The position numbers and the translations under genes are program-made. DNA of 15,000 nucleotides from Acropora yongei (Eukaryota; Cnidaria; Anthozoa; Scleractinia; Acroporidae): NCBI GenBank assembly GCA_014634225.1, contig BLFN01000956.1:353876-368875 (forward strand), in the 5' to 3' direction. Within the stretch, counting starts at the first letter, position 1; each line of letters begins with the position of its first letter. Below the pieces are notes generated by a model. The model worked only from the letters and a program-made list of their open reading frames with translations, was not told where the DNA came from and did not search any database. Positions 1 through 7,392 of the stretch are shown here, piece by piece.

Positions 1-124
1 CTCCTTAAGTGGCAGACGTGAGACCATTGTTTTTTGTATTGTCCCAGAGTTAAATGTGTTTAGTCTCACTTCTCTCCTTTATTATCTCAGATCCTTGGTA
101 AGCAGTTAACTTTTACCCCTCCTG

Positions 125-415
125 TTGTCTTTTTCTTTTGCTGGCCTACTATTTCCGCTAAGAGATCTGCAATTGCGTGCTTCATTATTAAGACCGGGGT
201 TTGGGGTTTCGGGTACGGGGTTTGGCTTTTTCGAAATAAGTCTACTTTTCGAAACGTTAAGGATAATTATCGTGCTATTATTCGTTATGTTCTTTGGTAT
301 TTCGCCTCGTATGCATGTTGATTTTCTTCGTTTAACTTCTTCTCGCTTTTTCGATCAGTGGTCTTTTCCCCTGTTTATTTCTGTTAGTGATGGTCTTCTT
401 AATGTTAATATCTAG
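125..415 (+). pseudogene. LINE ORF2 C-terminal end, frameshifted
   Basis: From about 218 the +2 frame reads GVWLFRNKSTFRNVKDNYRA and continues as IIRYVLWYFAS. This is the tryptophan/arginine-rich C-terminal block seen in many LINE ORF2 proteins after the RT domain. A matching block, VWKFRNKVTFHNGKENSRA, occurs near 14760 in another U2-targeted copy. Near 305 the sense continues in another frame, as VDFLRLTSSRFFDQW, and ends with the stop at 413-415. One indel has therefore split the frame. The RT and endonuclease parts would lie upstream of the window. The product would be the nuclease/polymerase that performs target-primed reverse transcription, but this copy is broken. Confidence 0.7.
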
Positions 416-577
416 ATATGGTCTAAAGTCTTTGTTTCTTAGCTGTGCAGAAGAATGCGGTATCTGTGACATAAGGATAAATAAGTACGCTAAAATGTGT
501 TACCTAGCTGCTAACTCCGGCTTTGTCACTTAGATAATTGAGTATTACTGGATTGTATATAGCGTACTTTTATTGTA

Positions 578-602
578 AATAAACGGTTTTTAGAAAAAAA
601 AA
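578..602 (+). other. Polyadenylation signal and A-tail of LINE copy 1
   Basis: AATAAA at 578-583 is followed 10 bases later by nine A (594-602). The A run abuts U2 snRNA sequence and marks the 3' junction of a retrotransposed copy. Confidence 0.75.
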
Positions 603-753
603 GCTGTTCTTATCAGCTTAATATCTGATACGCTGCTCACTGAGCAACTCATAATATAAAACTGATTTTTGGAACCGGGCTGTGGAAAAGAGGCTTGCCT
701 CGTCCCAGCCACGGGTTGCCTCAGTATAGCACCACCTCCGAGCGCGGCGCACT
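603..753 (+). pseudogene. RNU2: U2 snRNA gene, 3' part, cut off by LINE insertion
   Basis: The sequence from CTGTTCTTATCAG onward follows the universal U2 snRNA through stem-loops IIa (TAATATCTGATACG), IIb, the Sm site GATTTTTGGA at 664-673, and stem-loops III and IV, ending near 752. The first 30-40 nucleotides, including the GTAGTA branch-site recognition sequence, are missing because retrotransposon sequence replaces them. U2 normally pairs with the intron branch point in the spliceosome. This copy cannot. The stems of loops III and IV still look paired, so it was probably a good gene before the insertion. The exact 3' end is estimated by comparison with U2 from other animals. Confidence 0.9.
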
Positions 754-949
754 TCCCTCTGGGGAACAAACAATCAATTGAAAAGAGCTTGACTGTTATC
801 CTTACTAACCAAGTGGCTTGTTGTTGTTCCAGCAGACACACAGACACGGCTGGCTGTGAGTTGAGCAAGTGACGGACGGACAAGGAAGCACCACAAGGGA
901 TCAGTGCACAAGCTCCGTAATGTGGTGTCAGGCTGCGTCAGAAAAGTTC
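754..949 (+). promoter_or_regulatory. U2-U1 spacer with the presumed U1 promoter
   Basis: About 196 bases separate the U2 3' end from a U1 start. snRNA promoters carry a proximal element roughly 50-60 bases upstream of the start, so it should lie around 885-900, but I cannot name a motif because these elements differ between phyla. The segment just after U2 (774-790) contains TTGAAAAGAG, which might act as a 3'-end formation box. That is weak. No second copy of this spacer exists in the window for comparison, and I see no gene in it. Confidence 0.5.
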
Positions 950-960
950 ATACTTAGCTG
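950..960 (+). pseudogene. RNU1: U1 snRNA 5' end, 11 nucleotides, before element A
   Basis: ATACTTAGCTG differs by one base from the universal U1 start ATACTTACCTG. It follows a spacer that begins at a U2 3' end and is followed at once by retroelement leader (ACGCTTTTATAG). Alone it would be too short to call. The call rests on the same junction recurring at 1883 and 10721 and on a U1 body at 12102. Confidence 0.75.
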
Positions 961-979
961 ACGCTTTTATAGCCTGCAG

Positions 980-1780
980 GTGATATTGTTGAAAGTGCTA
1001 TCGAAGTTTCCACTTAGTGTCATCTTACACTTCCCTCCAGAAGTGTATTTGTTGCGTGGTGTGGGGGACTTGTGCCCCTTGTTAGTCCACGTGTTGCACG
1101 CAAAAGAGATCTCTGCGTTACAGTTCCTCCGCAGTGACCGTGTTCCTGCCACTGTGCACGAGCCGGCTTACTGGGAGGAACTGCTGTCCAATGATTTGCT
1201 TTTAGAGGACAGAAAGATCTTAGTGATACCTGCGGGTGTACATGTTCTTAAGGTTTACGTTCGTGATCTACCAGTTGAATTGTCTGACGAATCTATCAAG
1301 TCCGCCTTTTCCTCCTATGGCGAGGTGTACACTGTCTGTCATGCCTACTTCAAGGACTTTCCAGACCTGCGCAATGGAAACCATCTCATGTTAATGTCTG
1401 TTCGGAACCTGATTCTGTCTTCATTAAATGTGCTTGGATTTGTCTGTAGTACCTGGCACCCTGGCCAACCTGTCCATTGTACTATTTGTAAAGAATCTGG
1501 TCATCTGCCTCTGGCCTGTCCCCTCGGGCTTGTGCTGGCGCTGCAAGCAGCCCGGTTACGGGCCCATGAGTGTGGGCAGGCTGGGGGCCAGCCTCCTGCT
1601 TCGTCCAACTCTGATCCTGTTCCTGTTCTGGATGATCCTGTTGCTGGTTGCGAGGATGACGGGGACTTGTCCTCTGTCTCCTCGGACCATCCTGATCCGC
1701 CTGTACCTGTTCCAGTTCTGCCTTTTCCCTCTTTTACCGTTGATGATATTCCTCGAAAGACCTCATACCAAGCATACTAA
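980..1780 (+). CDS. ORF1-type RNA-binding protein (RRM-like plus CCHC), copy A
   Basis: The open frame is 266 codons. Residues about 18-75 are a conserved N-terminal block (LHFPPEVYL). Residues about 90-140 resemble an RRM (VYVRDLPVELSDESIKSAF, then GEVYTVCHAYFKDFPDL), and one CCHC knuckle follows (CTICKESGHLPLAC). In LINE ORF1 proteins, RRM and CCHC modules bind the element RNA and act as chaperones. A second knuckle (CWRCKQPGYG) is readable only in another frame between 1527 and 1570, so two compensating indels scrambled it. The C-terminal part is rich in Pro, Val, Ser and Asp. The leader corresponding to the start used in copy B is shortened here, so the ATG at 980 may not be the original start. 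The frame is open but the protein is probably defective. Confidence 0.65.
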   Translation: MILLKVLSKFPLSVILHFPPEVYLLRGVGDLCPLLVHVLHAKEISALQFLRSDRVPATVHEPAYWEELLSNDLLLEDRKILVIPAGVHVLKVYVRDLPVELSDESIKSAFSSYGEVYTVCHAYFKDFPDLRNGNHLMLMSVRNLILSSLNVLGFVCSTWHPGQPVHCTICKESGHLPLACPLGLVLALQAARLRAHECGQAGGQPPASSNSDPVPVLDDPVAGCEDDGDLSSVSSDHPDPPVPVPVLPFPSFTVDDIPRKTSYQAY

Positions 1781-1796
1781 ACGTCTTGCCCAGCCC

Positions 1797-1882
1797 TTTA
1801 AGGCAATATGTTCTTGTTCGGTATGTCTGGCGCGCATTGCACTCCCCACTGGGGGCCCGGCCATTCGCCTTAAAAACAAAAA
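1797..1882 (+). other. Structured 3' tail of copy A with a U1A-type box
   Basis: TTTAAGGC (1797-1804) pairs perfectly with GCCTTAAA (1867-1874). Inside, TGGCGCGC (1828-1835) can pair, with one mismatch and one bulge, with GCCC-G-GCCA (1855-1863). CCCC (1844-1847) pairs with GGGG (1851-1854). Between these helices lies ATTGCACTCC at 1836-1845, identical to the 10-nucleotide loop of human U1 stem-loop II that binds U1A. The A-rich end TAAAAACAAAAAA closes the element. The helices are read by eye, and protein binding is inference. Confidence 0.65.
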
Positions 1883-1891
1883 ACTTACCTG
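1883..1891 (+). repeat. U1 5'-end repeat ACTTACCTG between copies A and B
   Basis: These nine bases equal U1 nucleotides 3-11, the stretch that pairs with 5' splice sites. They lie between the A-rich tail of copy A and the leader of copy B. They are best read as the target-site duplication produced when successive elements inserted at the same U1 position. Confidence 0.75.
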
Positions 1892-2800
1892 ACGCTTGTT
1901 AGCCTGCAGGTAGTATTGTGGGAAGTGCTATCGAAGTTTTTCGAGTTTACCTTTCAAGATGAGTGATTTGTTTCCACCGAGTATTATCTTACACTTCCCT
2001 CCGGAAGTGTATTTGTCGCATGGAGTGGGGGACTTGTGCCCTCTGTTAGTCCGCATGTTGCACGCAAAAAAGATCTCTGCGTTACAGTTCCTCGGCGGGG
2101 GCCATGTTCGCGTCACTGTGCCCGAGCCGGCTTACCGAGGGGAACTGCTGTCCAATGATTTGTTTTTTGAGGACGGAAAGATCCCAGTGACACCTGCGGG
2201 TGTACACGTTACAGTTTATGTTCGTGATCTACCGGTTGAATTGTCTGACGAATCCATCAAGTCTGCTTTCTCTGCCTATGGCGAGGTATTTTCCGTCCGT
2301 CGTGCATACTTCAAGGACTTTCCAGACCTGCGCAATGGACACTGTCTCATGTTCATGTCTGTTTGCAACCCGATTCCGTCTTCCTTAAATGTGCTTGGAT
2401 TCGTCTGTCGTACCTGGTACCCTGCCCAACCTGTCCACTGTACTATTTGTAAAGAATCTGGTCATCTGCCTCGGGCCTGTGTCGGTGCTGCAAGAAGCCC
2501 GGTCACGTGGCTCGGGTTTGTAGGCAGACCTGGGGCAAGTCTCGTCCTTCGTCCTCTGCTTCTGCTCCTTTTCCGTCTCCGTCTCCACTGTCTCCATTTA
2601 CAGATGTGTCTACCAATGTACCTTCATCTCCTGTTGTTCCTTCGCCTCCTGTTGTAACTTCGTCTCCTGTAGCCTTGTCTTCTCCGTCTGCAGCTCCTCT
2701 TAAGTCTCCTTCGCCTGATCTGCCTGTCAATTTTCCTCATCTGATTCGTCTGATAAGTATGCAAAGATGGACCCGCAATTTGCGTTCGTATCAGTCTGAT
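1892..2800 (+). mobile_element. U1-gene-targeted ORF1-only retroelement, copy B, 3' end lost
   Basis: The leader ACGCTTGTTAGCCTGCAGGT matches copy A, and the ORF1 is clearly the same family. The C-terminal coding part runs to about 2740-2820 and then gives way to the end of a minus-strand LINE. The structured tail, the U1 body, the U1-5S spacer and the 5S 3' part expected after it are all missing. The end coordinate is approximate because the joint cannot be placed exactly without an intact copy. Confidence 0.75.
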
Positions 2801-2821
2801 CCAGTAATTCGGAAGTGTTAG
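1959..2821 (+). pseudogene. ORF1-type RRM/CCHC protein, copy B, frameshifted
   Basis: The ATG at 1959 opens MSDLFPPSIILHFPPEVYL, a better start than in copy A. The RRM-like segment (VYVRDLPVELSDESIKSAF) lies at residues about 82-130. The first knuckle CTICKESGHLPRAC ends near 2480. A small deletion then shifts the frame. The second knuckle (CCKKPGHVARVC) and the Ser/Pro/Val-rich tail continue in the frame of 2507-2821. The product would be an element-RNA-binding protein. Most of the first 170 codons are undamaged. Confidence 0.75.
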
Positions 2822-2840
2822 TTGTAGTTCATGCAATTCA
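2740..2840. other. Joint between U1-type element B and the 5S-type LINE
   Basis: Left of this interval the coding sense is on the plus strand (ORF1 tail). Right of it the minus strand encodes the ORF2 C-terminal part (for example NPLYYLEWIKAELLIVKDIC). The two elements meet tail to tail without RNA-gene remnants, so a deletion or recombination removed the U1 body, the spacer and the 5S 3' part. The breakpoint is uncertain by about 100 bases. Confidence 0.55.
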
Positions 2841-5734
2841 TGTTTCGGCTGTTGTAAGCTACGTGTATTGTTTTCATTGTGTCGGTGAGAATTTCGTGGA
2901 TTGCCAAGTCAGGTAGGAAGCCGGGTATGACTGAGTAGCAGATGTCTTTGACGATGAGAAGTTCAGCTTTAATCCATTCTAGATAATATAGAGGGTTGTC
3001 GTTGACCGTGATGAGTGGGTTCTTGAATAATGGTTCATGGAGGATATCTGCAAGTGTAGGAGGAGGGTTAGTTCTTGTGCGGTGCTTGGTATGGTGGAGC
3101 CAGGCTGTAAGCAGATTTTTGTGATAAGGTGGTATGGTTGGGTCTACATGATGAACATAAATAGAGAGCGAGTGTATGTTTACCGTTAGGCATGTGTGAG
3201 AGACGTATGAAATGAGAGGTAAGAAATTTCCAATGTGCTTGCTCGTGGGAGAGCAAGTGTCTGCTAGTGTTAAGGCGGAGAGCTTATATTTTCATAGCAA
3301 GTCGAGATATGTTTAGACCCCCTTCGGCCAATGGTAAGGCTAGGATGTCACGGTTAATGAGAGGTCATTTGCCATTCCACACTAAGTCATAAATCAAGTC
3401 TTTTGTTTCTTGTATTGCCCATGTAGGAATGTGGATGTTAGCTACATGATGCCATAGAGTGGATGTCAGGAGATCATTTATAACTAGAGCTCGGCCTTTG
3501 AGGCTTAAATCTCGATGTTTCCATGTTGCAATAATATTTCTCAGTTTGTGTAATTTGTGTTCAATGTTTTTGATAGTGCAGTCAGTACTGCCAACGTAGA
3601 TTCCTTGTAGTTTATCTGGTAAGTGTGTGTTAGTCCAGTCAAAATCAGTGGGCGTGTCCGTTTGGTGTCGGAAAGAGCCACACCATAGGCCTTTACATTT
3701 ATGCCGATTTATTTTGGCTCCCGATGCTTCTTCATATGCTTGAAAGATCTTAAATGCGTGGGTGATCGAGATATCGTCAGCCAGTAAAAGTGTGGTGTCA
3801 TCAGCATATTGTGATATCGTGGGTTGTGAGTCCTGATGTTGGAGTCCAGTAATATTGGGGTGACTGCGAATATGTGTCGCCAAGATCTCTGCTGTCAGAA
3901 CATAAAGGGCCATTGATAATGCACATCCTTGTTGGAGTCCACCTTGTAGACGGATAAAGGCAGTCAGCCAGCCATTGACCTTCACGGAACTGGCCATGAC
4001 TGTGTACAGTAAGCAGATCCATCTTTGAAATTCAGGGGCAAAATTAAAATTTTCCAGAGTTTTGAAGAGGATATCGTGCGATACTTGGTCAAATGCTTTC
4101 AGTTGGTCAACTGAGATCTGGGCCAAGGGTGTATCGGTCTCATTTGCATATGTGATCACGTCCTGTATCAGTCGTATGTTGCCGTTGATGGTACATCCTG
4201 GGATGCATGCAGTTTGGTCGGTGTGTACTAATAGAGGTAGTGTGTGTTTGAGTCGGTTTGAGAGTGCCTTAGTGAGAATTTTGTAGTCAGTGTTTAACAA
4301 AGTAATTGGTCGCCAGTTCTGTAATTTAGTGCGATTGCCTTTTCAAAGTAAGGATATGATGCCTCGTCACTGTGTGAGAGGTAGTTGTCCTTGATCAAAA
4401 GCGTAATTATAAACGTAGCTGAGTTCATGTCCAAGGATTGGCCAGAAATGTTTGTAAAAGTTAGTGGATAGGCCATCGTGTTGAGTAAGTGTTGGGGTCG
4501 TTATGTGCAAAAATTCTGTTTCTTTACGAGGTTCAGTCTGTTGTACTGTATAAAGGTTTTTGTAGAATGTGTGAGTTTCTGTAATAATGTCGTGAGCTTC
4601 AGTGATTGTGTCTAAATTGTTTTACATTAATATTTCAATAGTTTGTTTTGTTTTTTGTTGGTTTTCAAGAGGAAAAAAATATCTCGTTCTTTTCTCTCCT
4701 TCCTCAGCGTATTGAATTTTCGTCCCAGCAGCAACAGCAGCCATTTGGTTGAGATGGTAGTGTTGCAGTTCGTTTTTTGTTTGGAGATAGGCTTCGGAAA
4801 TGCTGTTGTCACCATTTGCAAGACTTTGTTGGAGATGCAGAATTTTTTTCTCAAGTTGTTGGCATTCGTGACGTTGGTATTTACTTAATTGCGTAATTCG
4901 TTTGACTGCTATGTTTTTAAATTTATTTTTGGCTGTGTTCCACCATTTTAGTGGTGTGTTGAATTTATTTTTCTTTGTGAGCCAGTTGGTCCAGAAAGAT
5001 TCAATTTCTGTTGTAAAAATGTCATCTTCGAGTAGATTATTGTTAACAAGGCAGTATCCGTCACCGCATGGTTGGGTGTTTAGATCAAAGGGGAGTGGTA
5101 TGAGGTCGCGGTCAGAGAAAGAATAGGGTAAGAGATCTGTTTGTGTGACAAATGGTGTGAGTTGTGAAGAGATATAAAATTTCTCGATGCGAGTGTGAAT
5201 ATAGGAGTTTGGAGTGTTTTTTCCCGTCACGTTTTCTGTCGCGCCATAAATCTGTCAAGTTGTTTTGATGTGTGATCGTGTTTAAAATTGTAGTTGCTGT
5301 TTGTCGCACGGAGGGATTTCCTCCTAGTTTGTCTAGTTTGTTGTCTGAAATGCAGTTGAAATCATCTCCTAATATATTTTCATCTGTGTTTGAAATGTAA
5401 GCTAAAAGTGAGTGAAAATAAATCCGTCGCTCAGCATTTGTTCGTGGCGCATAAACGTTAATTAAATTAAATTTGGGGTCTGCGTCCTCGATACATGTTT
5501 GGACAGTTCTCCCATGGGGACCACATATGCTGTTACACATTCAAAATTGTTAAATATAATGTTCCCTCCCCATTCCCTTAAAATACAATCATTTAGATCA
5601 TCGGTCCAATGAGTCTCTTGCAAAAAGATGATGTCATACTTGCGAGTCTTAATTAGATTGAAGTCAGTGTGTCTGCGGTTTGAATTCTGCAGACCTGGTG
5701 AATTTAAACTAATTAAGGTGAAAACGTAAACCAA
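2830..5734 (-). pseudogene. LINE ORF2: APE endonuclease and reverse transcriptase, broken
   Basis: Going down the minus strand from 5734, the endonuclease reads SLNSPGLQN, DIIFLQETHW, INVYAPRTNAERR and DDFNCISDNKLDK. A frameshift near 5240 follows, then TRIEKFYIS and SDRD, where the family has SDH: the catalytic His codon at 5108-5110 reads Arg. A linker follows (TTEIESFWTNWL to 4622). The RT has NWRPITLLNTDYKI, VDQLKAFDQV, GGLQQGCALS and YADD (codons at 3797-3808). An in-frame TGA precedes NWRPI near 4340. Past the stop at 3365 the frame resumes (PLINRDILALPLAEGG, then NPLYYLEWIKAELL near 2980). This enzyme would nick the 5S gene and reverse-transcribe the element RNA. Several stops and shifts make it inactive. 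Confidence 0.8.
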
Positions 5735-5749
5735 AAAAGGAAAGATACC

Positions 5750-6739
5750 TTAGACTGTTGAATGGTCCGATTTTTTGGTGCTATCGGCGTGTTTCCTCAC
5801 ATGGCGGGCTGCATTCAGGTTCGGTCTTGCTTTAGTTCGTTGTTTTCTTGGCATAGTCACAGGATCAGAGTCAGAGTTGGTTTGGTGGGGTCGTTTCACA
5901 CTTACAACTTTCCATTGCGTGTTAATATTTTCTGTTGGCGGTTCGTGTTTTTCTTCTTCATCCATTGTTTTTTTCATCCTTTTGTTCGTCGGTTTCTTCC
6001 ATCAATATCGTGGGATTATCGCTGTTTTCGTTCTTGGATCTTTGGCTGTGGTTTCTGAGTGGTGCGTGATTCTCGTTGGACAGTGGTAGGATATGGCCCA
6101 GTGTTTTACAAGTACGACATTCGATGGACAGACAGTTTTTTCGGGAATGACCAGGTTCCTGGCAGTGTATGCAGATTAATTGCTGGTTGTTGTGGTTAAT
6201 CCTACACCACTCGCCGCCGATTTGAAGCGAATATGGGATAGATGGGGCGGTAAGTATGATACGAATCAATCTATTTCCATTTTCCAATCCTGGAAGCTCA
6301 TGTTCCTGTCGATATTTCAATCTGATCACCGATCCTTTCACCTCCCATATTCTGATAGTTTTGCGATTACTTCGTCATCTTCAACATATGCTTTTAGGCC
6401 CATAATACTGGCGTTTAGATAATATCCTCTGGGTGGGTGGCAATTGATGTGATTTTTGCCGGAGTCTAAGCCATGTTCTATAATTTCCTGGATTTGGTGA
6501 TCAGTAGTTAGTTCCACTAGATATTCAAATGCGTTTATTTCCTGAAAGACTTTAATGCTATCATCGCCAGTGATTTCTTGGATGCCATTGCGTACCCCTC
6601 CGAGGTTTGTTCCAGGTGGTGTTTTAAAAAATAAAGCTTCTCGCTTAATGATCCGCCATGATGGCATGAACCGCATGCTCAAATCAAATTTGGAAAAACA
6701 TAAATGCAACATCTTGAAATCCCAAAAAAAGCGTTTCAC
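5750..6739 (-). pseudogene. LINE ORF1 with CCHC knuckles, one or two frameshifts
   Basis: From 6739 down, the first part reads PPGTNLGGVRNGIQEITGDD and continues to KLSEYG. A one-base shift at about 6342 moves the sense into the next frame (VKGSVIRLKYRQEHELPGL). The knuckle CIHCQEPGHSRKNC follows near 6165-6125, then CRTCKTLGHILPLS, in which the last Cys is replaced by Ser. A further shift near 5965 leads to a basic tail (WKVVSVKRPH, then MPRKQRTKARPN). LINE ORF1 proteins bind their RNA. This one differs from the U1-type ORF1 in sequence but keeps the RRM-like plus knuckle layout. The stop at 5750 lies 16 bases before the first ORF2 methionine. Confidence 0.75.
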
Positions 6740-6844
6740 TCAGCCTCTCTGGGACTTTAGTCACACTTTGGTCGTGATCCAACAGCTCGATGGCGCAGTT
6801 TAATTACTCAAATTCACAGATTTCACCGCACTCGGCTTGCACAG

Positions 6845-6883
6845 GACGAGAACCGGTATTTTCCCTGTGGTATGGTCATAGAC
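6845..6883 (-). pseudogene. 5S rRNA gene, first 39 nucleotides
   Basis: On the minus strand the sequence starts GTCTATGACCATACCAC and ends GGTTCTCGTC, matching the 5' third of animal 5S rRNA and the complete 5S at 12762-12881. The LINE begins directly after nucleotide 39. The internal control region is missing, so the remnant is inactive. Confidence 0.9.
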
Positions 6884-7129
6884 AACGAAATCATCGCGAA
6901 AATTTGCTCTCTTATAAGGGGAATTGAAAGAGAGGCTTACTTGTCTAGTTGGTTGCCGTCGAGCAACAGAGAGAGCAGTGACCACTGGCGTTAAAAAGGA
7001 AGGCTTGCTGTTGTGCTGTTGCACGTGCAGGCTGGCATTCTGGGCAAGGCAGTCGGGTCTGCAATGGCACCACCATATCTTCTGTGCAGGAACCGTGCAG
7101 CACTCTGGCTGGCGTGGGCCATTTTGGCC
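6884..7129. promoter_or_regulatory. 5S-U2 divergent spacer, copy 1
   Basis: This spacer of about 246 bases separates a minus-strand 5S start from a plus-strand U2 start, so it should hold both promoters. TATAA at 6913-6917 reads TTATAAG on the 5S strand and lies 30-34 bases upstream of the 5S start, as in many animal 5S genes. The block GCACCACCATATCTTCTGTG at 7068-7087, about 45-60 bases before U2, is the best candidate for the U2 proximal element because it is conserved in copy 2. The whole spacer agrees with 12882-13127 at about nine positions in ten by eye. Confidence 0.7.
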
Positions 7130-7156
7130 AGCGCTTCTCGGCCTTTTGGCCAAGAT
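7130..7156 (+). pseudogene. RNU2: U2 snRNA 5' end, 27 nucleotides, before LINE copy 2
   Basis: GCTTCTCGGCCTTTTGG with AAGAT following equals the universal U2 start, apart from T to G at nucleotide 2 and T to C in GGCTAAG. After AAGAT the sequence leaves U2 and becomes a T-rich LINE leader. Confidence 0.88.
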
Positions 7157-7197
7157 TTTTTCTTTCTTACTTTCTTGTAGAGAGGGTGACAGAAGCG

Positions 7198-7392
7198 ATG
7201 GCTGAAGGAGATGCTGAGATGTTTGTTGATGTACCGGAGAATCCAAGAGAAGACGATGTGATTTCTTTGCCGAGCGCAGAACGCAGCAGTGACACATCTT
7301 TGTCTTGGGCCGATAGAGTAGCGAACGAAGAGTCCCACATGGATGGTAGGGCACAAGCGGTTTACCCTCCACACTGCTACTTAGTATCATGA
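7198..7392 (+). pseudogene. N-terminal fragment of LINE ORF1, copy 2
   Basis: The ATG at 7198, 41 bases into the element, opens an acidic, Ser-rich frame (MAEGDAEMFVDVPENPRED, then SLSWADRVANEES) and stops at 7390. Acidic N-termini with a SWADRV-like stretch occur in several LINE ORF1 and gag-type proteins (general knowledge, not a unique mark). The rest of the protein, including any RRM or knuckles, is missing or unreadable because the DNA transposon begins here. 8100-8420 shows no convincing ORF1 motifs. Confidence 0.5.

Larger units (their letters stand above)
1..602 (+). mobile_element. 3' end of a U2-gene-targeted LINE (copy 1)
   Basis: This is the tail of an APE/RT-type non-LTR retrotransposon whose 5' part lies outside the window. 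It holds the last part of ORF2 (to 415), an AT-rich 3' untranslated stretch (416-593), an AATAAA signal at 578-583 and a run of nine A at 594-602. U2 snRNA sequence starts directly after the A run, so the 3' junction falls inside a U2 gene with element and gene in the same direction. Known U2-targeted LINEs include Keno (APE type, Tx1 group) and Utopia (restriction-like endonuclease type). The related copies downstream have an APE domain, which favours a Keno-like relative. That family assignment is inference. Confidence 0.75.
961..1882 (+). mobile_element. U1-gene-targeted ORF1-only retroelement, copy A
   Basis: A unit of about 920 bases runs from the leader ACGCTTTTATAGCCTGCAGG to the A-rich tail TAAAAACAAAAAA. 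It sits between a U1 5' end (950-960) and a second copy of ACTTACCTG (1883-1891). It encodes one ORF1-type protein and goes straight into a structured 3' region. No endonuclease or RT sequence is present. Copies B, C and D share leader, ORF1 and/or tail. The A-rich end and the flanking U1 repeats point to target-primed reverse transcription, with enzymes supplied in trans by some other LINE (inference). I know of no described U1-targeted ORF1-only element, but cannot search. Confidence 0.8.
2830..6844 (-). mobile_element. 5S rRNA-gene-targeted LINE, 3' truncated
   Basis: About 4 kb of non-LTR retrotransposon reads on the minus strand. ORF1 with CCHC knuckles (6739-5750) is followed by ORF2 with APE endonuclease and RT (5734 to about 2830). 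Its 5' end at 6844 abuts nucleotide 39 of a 5S rRNA gene in the same orientation. The first bases of the element on its sense strand read CTGTGCAAGCCGAG. The 3' end and the rest of the 5S gene are lost at the 2740-2840 joint. Known 5S-targeted LINEs such as Mutsu belong to the Tx1 group of APE-type elements. Membership of this one is inference. Confidence 0.8.

Noticed and set aside
590..883. Open frames on both strands over the U2 segment
   Set aside because: The sequence is structural RNA (U2 stem-loops and Sm site) and the frames have no protein features.
1836..1845. ATTGCACTCC as a leftover of a U1 gene body instead of an element feature
   Set aside because: The bases on both sides do not match U1 stem-loop II, the box lies upstream of a U1 5' end, and it recurs at the same place in the tails of copies A and C. 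A captured U1 fragment in the distant past cannot be excluded.
1428..1892. Leu-rich membrane-like protein in another frame of copy A ORF1 (also 2507-2821 as a separate Pro-rich gene)
   Set aside because: These are shifted frames of the same ORF1. The second knuckle and the Ser/Pro tail show which sense is real.
961..2800. CRISPR-like or satellite array of short repeats
   Set aside because: Repeat units are about 1 kb coding retroelements, and the short repeats between them are 9-base U1 fragments.
4643..5126. Plus-strand open frames opposite the 5S-type LINE ORF2
   Set aside because: They are antisense shadows. The minus strand carries the clear linker and endonuclease motifs.
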